Shown: in pieces, positions 8,677-17,713 of the stretch
Layout of the letters: each line of letters opens with the position of its first letter
Numbering within the stretch: position 1 is the first letter of the stretch
Source: Planctomycetota bacterium
GTDB taxonomy: Bacteria > Planctomycetota > UBA1135 > UBA2386
NCBI GenBank assembly: GCA_016235155.1
Contig: JACRLW010000125.1
Location: 1 to 44,546, forward strand
DNA length: 44,546 bases
Reading direction: 5' to 3'
Position numbers and translations under genes: made by a program
The notes under the pieces: generated by a model
The model's database searches: none
What the model was told of the DNA's origin: nothing
What the model saw: the letters and a program-made list of their open reading frames with translations, nothing else

Positions 8677-9441
8677 ATGGAGGAGAAGGCCAAGGCGAAG
8701 TTGAAGGCCAACACCGGAAGGACCCTCGAGCAGTGGGTCGCGCTCGCGCGCAAGGCCAAGATCGCCAAGGAAGCGGCGCTGCGCGCCTGGCTTGCGGACG
8801 AGCACGGCATCAAGTCGCGCATCGGGTATTGGATCGCGAGCATGGCCCTCGCCGAGGAACAGCTCGACTACGGCGATCCGGAGTCACTCGTCGACGCGCT
8901 CTACTCCGGCGAACGCGCCGCGTTGCGCGCGCTGCACGAACGGCTCGTCGACGAGTTCCTCGGCCTCGGCGACGACGTCCTCGTCACGTCCTGCAAGACG
9001 ATGGTGCCCGTCTATCGCAAGTTCGTGTTCGCCGAGCTGAAGCCGGCGCGCGGCGGCGTCGAGGTGCAACTCGCGCTCGGTGCGACTCCCGCCGGCAAGC
9101 GTCTGCGCAAGGCCAAGCGCATGGCCGACGACCGCATCACGCACGCCGTGCTGGTCGACCACGAGGACGCGATCGACGCCGAGCTGCGGAACTGGCTCGC
9201 GGCCGCCTACGACGCCGGCGCCAAGAGGGTCGAGCGCTCCGCCGACTTCGAGGTCCCGATGGAACTGGCCGCCGGCCTGAAGAGGTCGAAGACCGCGGCG
9301 AAGACCTGGAGCGAGTGCACGCCCGCGATGCAGCGCGCCTTCGTCACCTGGATCAGCGATGCCAGGCAGGAGGAGACGCGGAAGAAGCGCGTCGCGACGA
9401 GCCTCGAGCGGCTCGCGGCGGGGAAGAAGAAGACCTACTGA
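8677..9441 (+). CDS. DUF4287 - DUF5655 - YdeI/OmdA-like three-domain fusion
   Basis: A 254-residue protein from ATG 8677. Three small domains can be read. The N-terminal DUF4287-like segment contains TGRTLEQWVALARKAK and EHGIKSRIGYWIASMALA. A DUF5655-like middle follows (LRALHERLVDEFLGLGDDVLV, TSCKTMVPVYRKFVFAELKP). The C-terminus is YdeI/OmdA-like (FEVPMELAAGLKRSKTAAK, TWSECTPAMQRAFVTWISDA, ETRKKRVATSLERLAAGKK). These domains often occur singly or in pairs in cytoplasmic proteins of poorly known function; the YdeI type has been linked to stress and antimicrobial-peptide resistance. The open frame reaches back to 8482, but its upstream part is Arg/Ser/Pro-rich and lacks domain content. A second DUF4287-type domain occurs at 20806-21429. 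Domain names are from recalled family patterns. Confidence 0.75.
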   Translation: MEEKAKAKLKANTGRTLEQWVALARKAKIAKEAALRAWLADEHGIKSRIGYWIASMALAEEQLDYGDPESLVDALYSGERAALRALHERLVDEFLGLGDDVLVTSCKTMVPVYRKFVFAELKPARGGVEVQLALGATPAGKRLRKAKRMADDRITHAVLVDHEDAIDAELRNWLAAAYDAGAKRVERSADFEVPMELAAGLKRSKTAAKTWSECTPAMQRAFVTWISDARQEETRKKRVATSLERLAAGKKKTY

Positions 9442-9521
9442 CCGCGAGAGGCGAGGCCGGCGACGCCTGGGGGCGGGGGTGCTCAGGCAGGATGGATCAG
9501 ATCGAGTCTCGGCAAGCCGTT

Positions 9522-9551
9522 TGACTAAATGTAGTGCCATGACTAAATGTA
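9522..9551 (+). repeat. Two direct repeats TGACTAAATGTA, 18-bp period
   Basis: TGACTAAATGTA occurs at 9522-9533 and again at 9540-9551, exactly 18 bases apart, in an AT-rich patch of otherwise GC-rich DNA directly before (and overlapping) the start of the AAA ATPase gene. The first copy also contains a -35-like TTGACT (9521-9526), with TAAATG 17 bases later at 9544. The patch could therefore be an operator, a promoter, or both. Confidence 0.55.
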
Positions 9552-9556
9552 TTCGC

Positions 9557-10759
9557 ATGGCGAAGGCCTTCTCGAATCCCTTCCGTCCGGGCGCCGGCCA
9601 TCCACCCCCCTACCTCGCGGGACGCACGGCCGAGACCGACGAGTTCAGGGCCCTGCTGCGCCAGGACCCGGTGTTGACGAACCTCGTGCTCACCGGACTG
9701 CGCGGCGTCGGGAAGACCGTCCTGCTCGATCAGTTCCGGTCGCTCGCGCTCCCGCTCGGTTGGGCCTGGGTCGGCACCGACCTGTCCGAAGCAGCCAGCG
9801 TGGACGAGGATCGCCTCGCGCTGCGGCTCCTGACCGACGTCGCGGTGATCACGGCCGGGCTCGCGGTCGCGAAGGTCGACGCGACGCCGATCGGGTTCGC
9901 CCGCGCGCGATCCTCGAAGACCGTCACGCTCGATTACGCAACGCTCGAAGGGATCTACCGCTCGGTGCCCGGCTTGGTGAGCGACAAGTTGAAGGCCGTC
10001 CTCGCGATCGCGCTACGAGCGTTGGCGGCCCAGCGCGGTGTGGGGCTCGTGTTCGCCTACGACGAAGCGCAGAACATGGCGGACCATGCCACTCGCGATC
10101 AGTACCCACTGTCGTTGCTGCTCGAGGTCTTCCAGTCGCTCCAAAAGCAGGGTTTGCGCGCGCTGCTCGTCCTCGTCGGGTTGCCGACCTTGTTCCCGAA
10201 GCTCGTCGAGACGCGCACCTTCGCCGAGCGCATGTTCCGTGTCGTCACCCTCGGGCGACTCAGCGACGCCGAGTGCCGCGACGCCATCGTCAAGCCGGTC
10301 TCGGCCGCGAACTGTCCAGTCGACCTCGACGAGCGGTCCGTCGAGCAGATCGTCGATCTCTCCGGCGGCTACCCCTACTTCGTGCAGTTCATCTGCCGCG
10401 ACGTCTACGACGCCTTCGCGCGCGGCCAGACCGAGATCCCGGTCGACGCCATCCTCCGCAAGCTCGACTCGGATTTCTTTCACGGCCGCTGGGCCCGCGC
10501 CACCGACCGCCAGCGCGAGTTGCTGCGCGTCATCGCCTTCCTCGATTCCGCCGACGACGAGTTCACCGTCCAGCAGATCGCTGCCGCGAGCAAGAAGCTG
10601 CTCGCCAAGCCCTTCAGCGCCAGCCACATCAGCCAGATGCTCGGTGCTCTGAGCGATGCGAGCCTCGTCTACAAGAACCGGCACGGCCGCTACAGCTTCG
10701 CCGTCCCGATGATGGAGCAGTTCATCCGGCGGCTCGAGGCGGACGAGCGGAGGGGATGA
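9557..10759 (+). CDS. AAA family ATPase (ORC/STAND-like P-loop protein)
   Basis: A 400-residue protein from ATG 9557. Walker A is GLRGVGKT at 47-54, Walker B is AYDEAQN with Asp169-Glu170, and a winged-helix-like C-terminus follows (RQRELLRVIAFLDSADDEF through SQMLGALSDASLVYKNRHG). The opening NPFRPGAGHPPPYLAGR is typical of stand-alone ATPases of this kind (AAA_16/AAA_35-like). ATG 9539 is an in-frame alternative start, but it would place the direct repeat inside the gene. The role is unknown; such proteins are found near mobile or defence genes as well as alone. It stands between the DUF4287 fusion and the decayed SNF2/SWIM module, and its AT-rich start differs from its neighbours. Confidence 0.8.
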   Translation: MAKAFSNPFRPGAGHPPPYLAGRTAETDEFRALLRQDPVLTNLVLTGLRGVGKTVLLDQFRSLALPLGWAWVGTDLSEAASVDEDRLALRLLTDVAVITAGLAVAKVDATPIGFARARSSKTVTLDYATLEGIYRSVPGLVSDKLKAVLAIALRALAAQRGVGLVFAYDEAQNMADHATRDQYPLSLLLEVFQSLQKQGLRALLVLVGLPTLFPKLVETRTFAERMFRVVTLGRLSDAECRDAIVKPVSAANCPVDLDERSVEQIVDLSGGYPYFVQFICRDVYDAFARGQTEIPVDAILRKLDSDFFHGRWARATDRQRELLRVIAFLDSADDEFTVQQIAAASKKLLAKPFSASHISQMLGALSDASLVYKNRHGRYSFAVPMMEQFIRRLEADERRG

Positions 10760-10823
10760 GCCAGACCAACCGGAGCGCGCGGCGACCGGCGTGCCCGGCG
10801 ACTCGCGCGGCGAGTGCTCGCTC

Positions 10824-11623
10824 CTACCTCGCCGCCAGATACTCCTCCACCAACGCCTCGCTCTCCGCCGTGCGCACGTAGACCCCGCGCTCACCCGAGT
10901 GGGTCATCAGCCCCTTGCGCAGCCAGGCCTGCACGACTGCCTGCGGCACCGTCCGCTCGCGCAGTTCCTGCGCGGTGATCCAGGGATCGCGGACAGGTTT
11001 CTTGCGGAGCGTCGGAGCCTTGGTCGCGGCCCTGCGCTTCGCCCGCTGCGGGAGCGGCGCGGCGGGCGCCGTCTCGAGTTCGATGCCGAACATCTCGCCG
11101 AGGTCCGCTCCGGCCAGTGTTTCGTCGCTCACGACGTCGCTCGCGACGCCGGTCGCGACGGCGAGCCCATCCGCGCTCGCCGCGACGAGCTGCTGGTGAT
11201 CGACCTAGCGCAGGACGAACAGCAGTTCGGGCTCTTCGTCGAGGCGCACGCCGATGCCGTACATCACCGCCGCGACGTGCTTGCACACCGTCGCCCAGTC
11301 GGGGCAGGAGCAGCTCATCGTGATGTGCTTGGGTGCGGGGAACATCCCGACCTCCGGTCCGCAGAGGCGCGCCATCACGGCATCCGAGAAACGACCCTGC
11401 AACCGCTCGACGAGCGACGCGACTTCGCTCGAACAGTCGTCGCACAGCGATCGCCCCGCCTTCGCGGCGAGCTTCTCGATCCCGATCTCGACGGTGTAGA
11501 TCCGCGAGCCGCGCGCCCGTCCTTCGTCCGCGTCGCGGCGAGGTGCGCGGCTTCACGCCGTCGTTCGGCGACCGGGACGTAGGGAGCCCAGATCGAACCG
11601 TAGGAGCACCGGCGGCGGCGCAT
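10824..11623 (-). pseudogene. SWIM zinc-finger protein, interrupted by a deletion/frameshift and an amber stop
   Basis: From ATG 11623 the protein begins in family style ([19 protein letters not shown]). Near 11530 the frame must shift to continue with [15 protein letters not shown]; roughly a hundred residues found in intact relatives appear to be missing there. The zinc-binding SWIM core follows intact (MSCSCPDWATVCKHVAAVMY, CxC...CxH). After LDEEPELLFVLR comes an in-frame TAG at 11205-11207. The same frame then continues as VDHQQLVAASADGLAVATG down to the stop at 10824-10826. SWIM proteins of this type are normally encoded beside the SNF2 helicase that lies just upstream on the same strand. 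Two independent lesions make this a pseudogene unless the sequence contains errors. Confidence 0.75.
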
Positions 11624-13264
11624 GCGTGGTGCGCACCGTTCGGTCAGCGGCAACTCCTCGCCGCCGCCGAGGATCTCCGCCGACAGCCCGACCTTCGAGC
11701 GGATCAGTTCGTCGATCCGCTCCTCGACCGTGCCCCGGCACACGAACTTGTGCACCAGCACGTTGCGGTGCTGCCCGATGCGGTAGGCGCGGTCGGTCGC
11801 CTGGTTCTCCACCGCGGGATTCCACCAGCGGTCGAAGTGCAGCACGTGGGACGCCGCCGTCAGGTTGAGCCCCGTGCCGCCCGCCTTCAGCGAGAGGACG
11901 AAGAACGGCGGACCGTCGTCGCGGGCGAACGCGTCGACGAGCTTCTGCCGCTTGCCGACCGCGGTCCCGCCGCGCGGCGATCTCCTCGCACAGCTCGCGC
12001 AACCGCGCGAACTCGCCGCTGCGCTCGGGCGACCAGCCGAGGGCATCGACCGACTGCTGGTAGAGGACGGCCTGCTGCTTGGTGAGCACGCAACAGGCGA
12101 TGACTTCGGTCTTGTCCGGCAGGTCGGCGATCACGCGCTTGTCGCTCTCGAGCCGCCGCAGGATGTAGGGCCGCACCAGTTCGAGCAGCGGGCCATAGCC
12201 GTCCGCGGCGGGCCGGTCAACGCGATGCGACCGCCACCGCGCAGCGCTTTCACCGCGCGCGCCTGCCGCGTCCCCGGGTTCTTGATCGCCTGCGCCTCGT
12301 CGATCACGACCACGCGCCGCTCGACGGCCGACGGCCACGCGTGACGGAGCAGCGTCCCGTAGCTCGTCACCACGACGTCGTGGGCCTGCAGTGTGCGCTC
12401 CTTCAACGCACCGAGTTCCGCAGGTGTCATCGCTGACGGGTGCGCGACGAGCACCTTCAGGCCCGGCGCGAAGCGCGCGAGCTCCGCTCCCCAGTTGCCG
12501 ATCAGCGACGCCGGCACGACGACGAGGCTGGCGCCCCGCTTCGATCGGGTCCGGCCGATGCGCAGCAGCAACGCGATCTCCTGCACGGTCTTGCCGAGTC
12601 CCATGTCGTCGGCCAGGCACGCGCCGAGGCCGAGACGGTGCAGGAGCCACAACCAGCGCAGACCCTGGTCCTGGTAGGGTTGCAGCGTCGCCTTCAATGC
12701 GTCGCCCGGGTGCGCGCTCTCGCTGCGTTCCGGATCGCGGAGCTCCAAGAGCAGTTCGTCGAGTCCGCCCGCGGCGCCGTCGTCGAGCGTCACGCCCGCG
12801 AGCAGGCGCATGCCGGCGGCGAAGTCCAGGCCCCGGGCACCGGTCGTCTCCTCGATCCGCCGCCAGTGCGCGAGCGCCTGCTCCAGCTTGTCGTGATCGA
12901 CCTCGACCCAGCGCCCCTTCACGAGCACGAGCCCGCTGGTCGCCTTCTGCAGCGCGCGCCACTCGGCGGCGCTGAGCACTTCGCCGTCGAGCGCGCACTC
13001 GACGTGGAAGTCGAGCAGCGAATCCACGCCGAGCGGGGCGTCGTCGCGCGCGCCGATCGACACCGTCGCGGTGACGCGCGAGCGACGCCAGTAGCCCAGC
13101 GAAGCCGGGAGTCCGGCGTCGAGTCGCATCGCCCCGAGCTGCAGGAGGCCGTGACTCGCGTCCTTCGCGAAGGCCGTCGTGATCGCGTTCGCTCGCCGCG
13201 TCGCGACGAGCACGCCGGGCTCCGGATCGATCTCGAGCAACAACGCTCCGGACGGCGCGAGAGG
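11624..13264 (-). pseudogene. SNF2-family helicase, decayed by several internal deletions
   Basis: Helicase motifs are readable but split over two frames. The first part (12200-13264; no ATG, TTG 13243 possible) has WVEVDHDKLEQAL, the motif I region LADDMGLGKTVQ, VVVPASLIGNW, and the DEAQ box VVVIDEAQAIKNPGTRQ, ending at RIALTG. About 50 residues (TPVEN...) are then missing and the frame shifts to GYGPLLELVRPYILRRL. After SVDALG the RNA/DNA-contact region is absent. Near 11970 the frame shifts again, losing the LVFTQF segment, and resumes as [14 protein letters not shown] and [11 protein letters not shown] through [17 protein letters not shown]. The C-terminus runs without a stop into the SWIM gene. 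A large in-frame gap also seems present after GLPASLGYWR. The comparison with intact relatives is from memory of the family. Confidence 0.8.
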
Positions 13265-13297
13265 CTAGCGCGAAGTGGACCGGTCTCGCGACGCCGG

Positions 13298-13303
13298 TAC
13301 CGT
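13298..13303 (+). promoter_or_regulatory. Putative -10 element (TACCGT) of the nuclease/ATPase pair
   Basis: GGTACCGTCC lies 16 bases before ATG 13320 and would give a very short leader. It matches the TAnnnT pattern seen before other genes in the window. Confidence 0.25.
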
Positions 13304-13319
13304 CCAACCTCCTCGCACG

Positions 13320-14561
13320 ATGTCGTCCTTCCGCTTCCTCCACGCCGCCGACCTGCACCTCGACAGTCCGCTGCGCGGCATCGAGCGGTACGAGGGTGCT
13401 CCGGTCGAGGCGATCCGCAACGCGACGCGGCGCGCCTTCGAGAACCTGGTCGCGACCGCGATCGCCGAGAGCGTCGCGTTCGTGATCCTGGCGGGCGACG
13501 TGTTCGACGGCGACTGGCGCGACTTCAACACGGGCCTGTTCTTCGCACGGCAGTTGCGCGCGCTCGGTGACGCCGGCATCCGCGTCTACCTGCTCGCGGG
13601 CAATCATGACGCCGCCGCACACATGACCCGGCAGATCGAGTGGCCGGCGAACGTGACGGTGTTCGCGACGAAGGCTCCACAGAGCGTCGTCGACGAAGCG
13701 ACCGGCGCGGTACTGCACGGCCAGGGCTTCCCGACGCGTGCGGTCGAACACGATCTCGCGGCCGGCTACCCGGTGGCGCACCGCGGCGCGTTGAACATCG
13801 GCGTGCTGCACACTGCCCTCGAGGGACGCGACGGCCACGAGCGTTACGCGCCGTGCACGACCGCCGGGCTCCGCGCCAAGGGCTACGACTACTGGGCGCT
13901 CGGCCACGTGCACGCGCGTGAGGTCGTCGCCGAAGCGCCGTGGATCGTGTTCCCCGGCAATCTGCAGGGGCGGCACATCCGTGAGACCGGGAGCAAGGGT
14001 GCGACGCTCGTCACCGTCGAGGACGGGATCGTCGCGTCGGTGGAGCACGTCGCGCTCGACGTCCTCCGCTGGACGGTGATCACGGTCGACGTCGCCGACG
14101 CGAAGTCGCGCGACGCGGCGCTCGATCAGGCCCGCCACGCGCTCGCGCGCGCGCGGGACGTGGCCGAGGGCAGGACACTCGTCGCTCGCGTCGTGCTCGC
14201 CGGCCGGAGCGACGTCGACGCCGCCCTGCGGAGCGACCGTGAGGCCGCGCTCGCCGCACTTCGCGACGAGGCCAATGCGCTGGGCGAAGTGTGGATCGAG
14301 AGCCTGCGCCTCGCCACGTCGTCGAACCTCGGCGGCACCGGCAAGGACCTGATCGACGCGCTCGCGCTCGACGACACCGCGTTGCGCGCAAACGTGCTCG
14401 CGAGCGTGCAGGACGACGAACTTCGCCTGCTCGGTGCGGTCCAAGACGAGCACGAGGACCGCGACGGGTTGCTGCGCACGCTCCTCGACGAGGCTCGCGA
14501 ACTCGCCGTGCGACGCCTGCTCGACGCGGCCGCGTCCCCTGGTCGAGGAACCTCGCGATGA
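13320..14561 (+). CDS. SbcD/YhaO-like metallophosphoesterase, DNA repair exonuclease subunit
   Basis: A 413-residue calcineurin-fold nuclease. The metal-binding motifs appear in order: DLHLD (Asp11, His13), LAGDVFDGD, GNHD (Gly94-Asp97), GVLHT and the C-terminal GHVHAR. With the downstream ATPase it should form a two-part nuclease comparable to SbcCD, Mre11-Rad50 or Bacillus YhaO-YhaN, processing DNA ends or hairpins. ATG 13320 is followed at once by the conserved start FRFLHAADLHLDSP. The stop overlaps the next gene's start as ATGA, so the two subunits are translationally coupled. The C-terminal third, after the phosphoesterase domain, is rich in Ala and Arg and probably binds the partner. 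Confidence 0.9.
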   Translation: MSSFRFLHAADLHLDSPLRGIERYEGAPVEAIRNATRRAFENLVATAIAESVAFVILAGDVFDGDWRDFNTGLFFARQLRALGDAGIRVYLLAGNHDAAAHMTRQIEWPANVTVFATKAPQSVVDEATGAVLHGQGFPTRAVEHDLAAGYPVAHRGALNIGVLHTALEGRDGHERYAPCTTAGLRAKGYDYWALGHVHAREVVAEAPWIVFPGNLQGRHIRETGSKGATLVTVEDGIVASVEHVALDVLRWTVITVDVADAKSRDAALDQARHALARARDVAEGRTLVARVVLAGRSDVDAALRSDREAALAALRDEANALGEVWIESLRLATSSNLGGTGKDLIDALALDDTALRANVLASVQDDELRLLGAVQDEHEDRDGLLRTLLDEARELAVRRLLDAAASPGRGTSR

Positions 14562-17500
14562 GGATCGACCGCCTCGATCTGATCGCCTTCGGTCCGTTCA
14601 CCGGCGTCGCGCTCGACCTCGCGCAGGGCCAACAAGGGCTGCACGTCGTCTATGGCGAGAACGAATCCGGCAAGAGCTCGGCGCTGCGCGCGATCGGCGA
14701 GCTGCTGTTCGGAATCGACCGGAACAGCACGGATGACTTCGTGCACGGCAAGACCGAGCTGCGTCTCGGCGGGTCCTTGCGCACGCGCGACGGCCAGTCC
14801 CTCGCCTTCGTCCGCCGCAAGGGCAACCAGAACGTGTTGCTCGACCCCCAGTCCGACGCACCGCTCGGCGACGACGCGCTCGCGCCCTTCCTGCGCGGCA
14901 TCGATCGCGGTGAGTTCGAGCGCGTCTTCGGCCTCGACCACGAACGCCTCCGCAAGAACGCGCTCGCGTTGCTCGACTCCGGCGACGGCGCGACCGCGGC
15001 GATCGTCGGCAGCGGCCTCGGCATCCCCGAGTTGCGGGGCGTCCTGAGTCGACTCGAGAGCGATGCCGACGGCCTCTGGTCGCCGCGAGCCAGGACCAAA
15101 CCGATCAACGAGGACCAGGCGCTCATCCGATCGCTCCTCCAGGAGGTCGCGAGTCTCTCCGTCACCGGTGCGCGCTGGAACGAACTGCGCGAGGCGATGC
15201 AGAAGGCAGAGCACGCGCTCGCCGAGGCGAAGCGCAAGAAGGACGAAGCCGACCAACGCCGCGCCCGCCTCGAACGCGTGCGGCGGATCCGCGAACCCGT
15301 CGCGGCGCGCCGCGCTGCTCGAGAACGTCTGCCCGCCGGACTGATCGTGCCGGCGCTCGATGCGACCTTCGCGGAGCGGCGAAGCGGGGCGGAGACCGCG
15401 CTCGCCACCGGACGCGCGGAGCAAGCCGCGGCGACCGAGCGCCGCGATGACCTTCGCCGCCAACTCGACGCCCAGCCTGGTGACGATCCGATCCTCGCAT
15501 CCGCGGCGATCGTCCACGAGCTGACCGGGACCGCGGCGACGGTGAAGAAGGCGCTCGCCGATCTCGAGAAGCGACGGACGGAACTCGCCGGTCGCCTCGC
15601 GGATCGCGATCGCTTCGCCGCGCAACTCGGGATCCACGTCGACGAGAGCAGCATCACCGCGCTGCGCGACCGTCTCGATCGCGGCGTGACGGACCCGAGC
15701 CTGGCGCGAGCCGTGCGCGCCGCGCAACAGCTCGGCGACGTGGTCGAACAACGGAGCCGGCTCACGGATCGGCGCGAGTCGTCCTTGCGACGCTTCGCCG
15801 AAGCACTGGTCCGCTTCCGCGCGTCGTCGGGCTACCAGGGCGACGCCGACGGACTCGCGGTCCTCGTGCTGCCGGATGCGGAGACGGTCCGACGTTTCGC
15901 CGCGCGCTTCACCACCGACGACGACGGTTCGCGCGCGCTCGAATCCGAGCAAGAGCGACTGGAAGCCGAGGCTCGCGACGCGATCGCCGAACTCGACGGC
16001 CTCGCGCGCGACGGCGAACTTCCCGCCGAGAGCGCGCTCCGCGAGTCGCGCGCCTTGCGCGACGATCTGTGGCGACTCGTGCGCCGCGCCTGGCAAAAGG
16101 GCGAGGACGTCGGCGCGGCCGCCGCGGCACTCGACGCCGAGCACGCCTTGCCCGAAGCGTTCGAGCATGCGACCGGACGGGCGGACCGCATCGCGGACCT
16201 GCTGCGCGCCGAATCGAAGCGCGTCGCGAAGGCTGCGGAGCTCCTGCGCACGGCCGACAAGCTGCGCGCCCGCATCGACGATGTCGCCAGGAAGCGAAGC
16301 GCGCTCGCGGACTCACGCGCGGCACTCGACGCGGAGTGGACGGCGCTCGCTCGCGACGCCGGCCTGCGCGTGCTGCCTCCGGAACGGCTGCGCGAAGTGA
16401 TCGCGCTGCGCGACGAATTGCTCGGGCTGCGCGACGACCAACGCACCACGGACTCGGACCGTGCGGCGTTCGAAGCGCGCGTCGCCGCTGCGACCGGAGC
16501 GCTCGCGCGCGCGTTGCCGCATCCCGCCGCGACCGACCTCGACTACGCCGTCGCGCTCGAGCGTGCGGAAGCCGCGCTCGAATCGGCGCAGCACGCCGAG
16601 AGCGCCGGGACGAAGCTGCTCGCGGCGCACGATGCGGTCGTCGATCTCGAACATCGGATCGCGGCGATCCGCGGTGACGCCGCGCAGTTCGCACAGGACG
16701 TCGCCGACCTCGTGGCGCGATGCGCTGCCGACCTGAACGACCGCGAGCCGGGGAAGGCCGTCGCGGAACTCGCCCAGCGCGTGCAGATCGCGCGGGATGC
16801 GCGGACCCGCCGTGAGACGCTCACCAAGGAAGCTGCGACCCTCGACGAGAAGGTCGCTGCCTGTGCGATCCGGCAACAGGAGGCCAGGCGGCAGCTGGAC
16901 GACCTGTGCCGCGAAGCCGGGGTCACCGACGCGTCGCTCCTCCCCGCGGTCGAGGACCATGCGCGCGCCGAGCGCGAACTGCGTCGCGAGGGCCGGCCCG
17001 AAGACCTCGATGCGCTCGTGACCGCTCACGAGGGCGACGACGTCATCGCCGAGCTCGCCACGATCGAGGAGACCTTGCAGGCGACGGGCCGCGAGGTCGA
17101 CGCGTGCACGGCGGCCTTGCTCGAGAGCCGGCGTGCCTTCCTCGCGATCGATGGCGCCCCGGCCGCCGCGCAGAAGGCCGAGGAGATCGCGCAGCGACGC
17201 GCCGCACTGCGCGGCAAGGTCGAGGACTACCTGCGCAAGGCCTTCGCCGCGCGGCTCCTCGCCGGTGGACTCGAGCGCTACCGCGAACAGCACGCGACGC
17301 CCGTGCTCGCGCTCGCCGGCCGTCACCTGTCGAGCCTCACGCGCGGGCGCTACGTCGCCGTGCAGACCGACGTCGACGACCACGGCAAACCCGTCGTGCG
17401 GGTGCGGGCCGCGAACGAACGGCGCGAACTCGAGGTCGACCGGCTCAGCGACGGCACGCGCGACCAGCTCTGTCTGTCGCTCGTGCTCGGTTCACTGGAG

Positions 17501-17713
17501 CACCGCTTCGCGCACACCGAGCCGATGCCGGTCGTGCTCGACGACGTGCTGGTCCACTTCGACGACGAGCGCTCGCTCGCCGCGCTCGACGCCCTGGCCG
17601 ACTTCGCCAGGACAACGCAGGTGCTGCTGTTCACGCACCACGGCCGGATCCGCGATCAGGCGCTGGGTCTCGGCCCGACGCACGGCGTCTTCATCCACCG
17701 CCTGCACGCCTGA
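14558..17713 (+). CDS. YhaN/SbcC-like AAA ATPase with long coiled coil, partner of the nuclease
   Basis: A 1051-residue SMC-like protein. The N-terminal half-ATPase has IAFGPFTG and Walker A GENESGKSS (33-41). A long Ala/Arg/Glu coiled-coil region (about 220-880) follows, interrupted by two lobes. The C-terminal half-ATPase has the signature-like LSDGTRDQLCL (about 964) and Walker B MPVVLDDVLVHFDD (about 990), then LLFTHH. This is the Rad50/SbcC arrangement, most like YhaN. I see no clear CxxC zinc hook at the coiled-coil tip; the few Cys residues lie apart (EACCAI-type pairs are absent). It overlaps the nuclease gene by four bases. Its last 23 bases overlap the end of the convergent gene. 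Confidence 0.9.
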   Translation: MRIDRLDLIAFGPFTGVALDLAQGQQGLHVVYGENESGKSSALRAIGELLFGIDRNSTDDFVHGKTELRLGGSLRTRDGQSLAFVRRKGNQNVLLDPQSDAPLGDDALAPFLRGIDRGEFERVFGLDHERLRKNALALLDSGDGATAAIVGSGLGIPELRGVLSRLESDADGLWSPRARTKPINEDQALIRSLLQEVASLSVTGARWNELREAMQKAEHALAEAKRKKDEADQRRARLERVRRIREPVAARRAARERLPAGLIVPALDATFAERRSGAETALATGRAEQAAATERRDDLRRQLDAQPGDDPILASAAIVHELTGTAATVKKALADLEKRRTELAGRLADRDRFAAQLGIHVDESSITALRDRLDRGVTDPSLARAVRAAQQLGDVVEQRSRLTDRRESSLRRFAEALVRFRASSGYQGDADGLAVLVLPDAETVRRFAARFTTDDDGSRALESEQERLEAEARDAIAELDGLARDGELPAESALRESRALRDDLWRLVRRAWQKGEDVGAAAAALDAEHALPEAFEHATGRADRIADLLRAESKRVAKAAELLRTADKLRARIDDVARKRSALADSRAALDAEWTALARDAGLRVLPPERLREVIALRDELLGLRDDQRTTDSDRAAFEARVAAATGALARALPHPAATDLDYAVALERAEAALESAQHAESAGTKLLAAHDAVVDLEHRIAAIRGDAAQFAQDVADLVARCAADLNDREPGKAVAELAQRVQIARDARTRRETLTKEAATLDEKVAACAIRQQEARRQLDDLCREAGVTDASLLPAVEDHARAERELRREGRPEDLDALVTAHEGDDVIAELATIEETLQATGREVDACTAALLESRRAFLAIDGAPAAAQKAEEIAQRRAALRGKVEDYLRKAFAARLLAGGLERYREQHATPVLALAGRHLSSLTRGRYVAVQTDVDDHGKPVVRVRAANERRELEVDRLSDGTRDQLCLSLVLGSLEHRFAHTEPMPVVLDDVLVHFDDERSLAALDALADFARTTQVLLFTHHGRIRDQALGLGPTHGVFIHRLHA

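Noticed and set aside
11205..11207. TAG read as pyrrolysine or other recoding
   Set aside because: The same gene also has a frame break and deletion, and no recoding system is seen; simple decay is more likely.
14126..16168. 680-codon minus frame opposite the nuclease/ATPase pair
   Set aside because: Shadow of the YhaN-like coding frame, with no signal, domain or ribosome site.
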